Positions 63,118-64,000 of a stretch of DNA of 64,000 bases are shown here, piece by piece (the first letter of the stretch is position 1; each line of letters opens with the position of its first letter). The stretch lies in the NCBI GenBank assembly GCA_963677375.2, contig CAXXIF010000009.1, positions 192,427 through 256,426 on the forward strand. Direction: 5' to 3'. The stretch is from Pseudaeromonas sp963677375. GTDB lineage: Bacteria > Pseudomonadota > Gammaproteobacteria > Enterobacterales > Aeromonadaceae. A program made the translations under genes and the position numbers. The notes under the pieces were generated by a model. It made no database searches and was not told the origin of the DNA. It saw nothing but the letters and a program-made list of their open reading frames with translations.

Positions 63118-64000
63118 ATGTCTGAGATTATTTCACTTCGCGCAGAGGTGCCGTCCGAATTGGGCGGTCAACGCCTCGACCAAGTCGCCGCCCAATTGTT
63201 TGCCGAGCATTCGCGCTCGCGCCTGTCCGCCTGGATCAAAGAGGGCCGCCTGACTGTCGACGGCAATGTCCTGCGCCCGCGCGATATCGTTCATGGTGGT
63301 TCGTTGCTGGCGCTGGACGCCGAGCAAGAGGCCCAAGGCGAGTGGGTGGCCCAGGATATTGAGCTGGACATCGTCTATGAAGACGACCAGATCATGGTCA
63401 TCAACAAGCCGGCCGGGCTAGTCGTTCACCCGGCCGCAGGGCATGCCGATGGCACGTTGCTCAATGCCCTGCTGCACCACGTACCTGACATCGTCAATGT
63501 ACCGCGTGCCGGTATCGTCCACCGTCTGGACAAGGACACCACCGGTTTGATGGTCGTGGCCAAGACCATTCAGGCGCAGACCCAACTGGTTAGCCAGTTG
63601 CAAAGCCGTACCGTCAGCCGTATCTACGAATGCATCGTGGTGGGCGTGGTGACTGCGGGTGGCAAGATCAACGCACCGATTGGCCGTCATGGCACCCAGC
63701 GTCAGCGTATGGGCGTGATGGAAGGTGGCAAGCCTGCTATCAGCCACTACCGCGTGCTTGAGCGTTTCCGCTCGCATACCCATGTACGGGTCAAGCTGGA
63801 AACCGGCCGTACCCACCAGATCCGCGTGCACATGGCGCACGTGAATTTCCCGTTGGTCGGTGATCCGGTCTATGGCGGGCGCTTCCGTATTCCACCGGCG
63901 GCGAGCCCGACGATGGTCGAAGCGATCAAGAACTTCCCTCGTCAAGCCCTGCATGCACGCTTCCTTGAGCTGGACCACCCGGTGACCGGTGAGCGCATGA
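63118..64000 (+). CDS. rluD: 23S rRNA pseudouridine synthase RluD (3' end beyond window)
   Basis: 294 codons visible. An N-terminal S4 RNA-binding domain (QRLDQVAAQLFAEHSRSRL) precedes the RluA-family catalytic domain. The active Asp138 is in VHRLDKDTTGLM; ETGRTHQIRVHMA and GDPVYGGRF are also present. It makes the three pseudouridines in helix 69 of 23S rRNA. Divergent from bamD with 150 bp between starts. About 25 residues are missing at the window end. Confidence 0.96.
   Translation, partial: MSEIISLRAEVPSELGGQRLDQVAAQLFAEHSRSRLSAWIKEGRLTVDGNVLRPRDIVHGGSLLALDAEQEAQGEWVAQDIELDIVYEDDQIMVINKPAGLVVHPAAGHADGTLLNALLHHVPDIVNVPRAGIVHRLDKDTTGLMVVAKTIQAQTQLVSQLQSRTVSRIYECIVVGVVTAGGKINAPIGRHGTQRQRMGVMEGGKPAISHYRVLERFRSHTHVRVKLETGRTHQIRVHMAHVNFPLVGDPVYGGRFRIPPAASPTMVEAIKNFPRQALHARFLELDHPVTGERM

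Noticed and set aside
1..64000. CRISPR arrays, tRNA or rRNA genes, prophage
   Set aside because: No spaced repeats, cloverleaf-like sequences, ribosomal RNA or phage structural genes were seen by eye; a tRNA scan would be needed to exclude a divergent tRNA.

Overview
The window reads as gammaproteobacterial DNA, most like Aeromonas or a close relative, up to about position 61,460. This rests on the look of the housekeeping proteins and on the gene orders dusB-fis, recJ-prfB-lysS and frmA-frmB; it is an inference, since no database search was possible. From 61,461 to the end the sequence is Pseudomonas-like (3' end of thiO, a small membrane protein, bamD, rluD). It is joined inside lysS with no gene boundary, so the two parts probably do not belong to one chromosome.

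Region 1 (1-20,100) is a beta-glucan/cellulose utilisation locus. It encodes secreted or surface enzymes (GH10 xylanase, GH9 glucanase, GH3 exo-glucosidase, GH16 licheninase-like enzyme), a LamB-type porin with a MalM-like partner, and a lipoprotein built from two ExoP-like beta-sandwich domains. It also has an ABC sugar importer without its ATPase, a complete cellobiose-type PTS (IIB, IIC, IIA) with a GH1 6-phospho-beta-glucosidase, and a LacI-family regulator. Nine good copies and one weak copy of an operator, GAAATCGATTTC or close variants, lie only in the promoter regions of this locus, and CRP-like sites accompany several. The implied flow is hydrolysis outside the cell, diffusion through the porin, then uptake by PTS (cellobiose) and ABC (longer oligosaccharides).

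Region 2 (20,100-37,700) is an AT-richer accessory stretch. It holds a MITE-like inverted repeat, a chemoreceptor, an HD-GYP protein, a decayed lpxR-like gene, an RND efflux operon with a very large winged-helix/ATPase regulator, a PAS-GGDEF diguanylate cyclase, a 1.1 kb gap, a TetR regulator and an internally deleted IS5-family element with intact terminal repeats.

Region 3 (37,700-61,460) is core genome with insertions. dusB-fis is separated from prmA by a four-gene TolC/HlyD/ABC-2 export cassette with no ATPase. Next come a PTS permease paralogue that has lost its catalytic residues, an EmrAB-TolC-like efflux operon with a divergent TetR gene, the glutathione-dependent formaldehyde pathway (frmA, frmB) with a LysR regulator, recJ, a periplasmic binding protein, a chemoreceptor, prfB with its programmed frameshift, and the first 49 codons of lysS. 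The emrB-like gene, the chemoreceptor and prfB each carry extra single bases, all explainable as one-base duplications. This suggests uncorrected sequencing errors rather than real pseudogenes.

No CRISPR array, rRNA, tRNA, prophage or integron was recognised.
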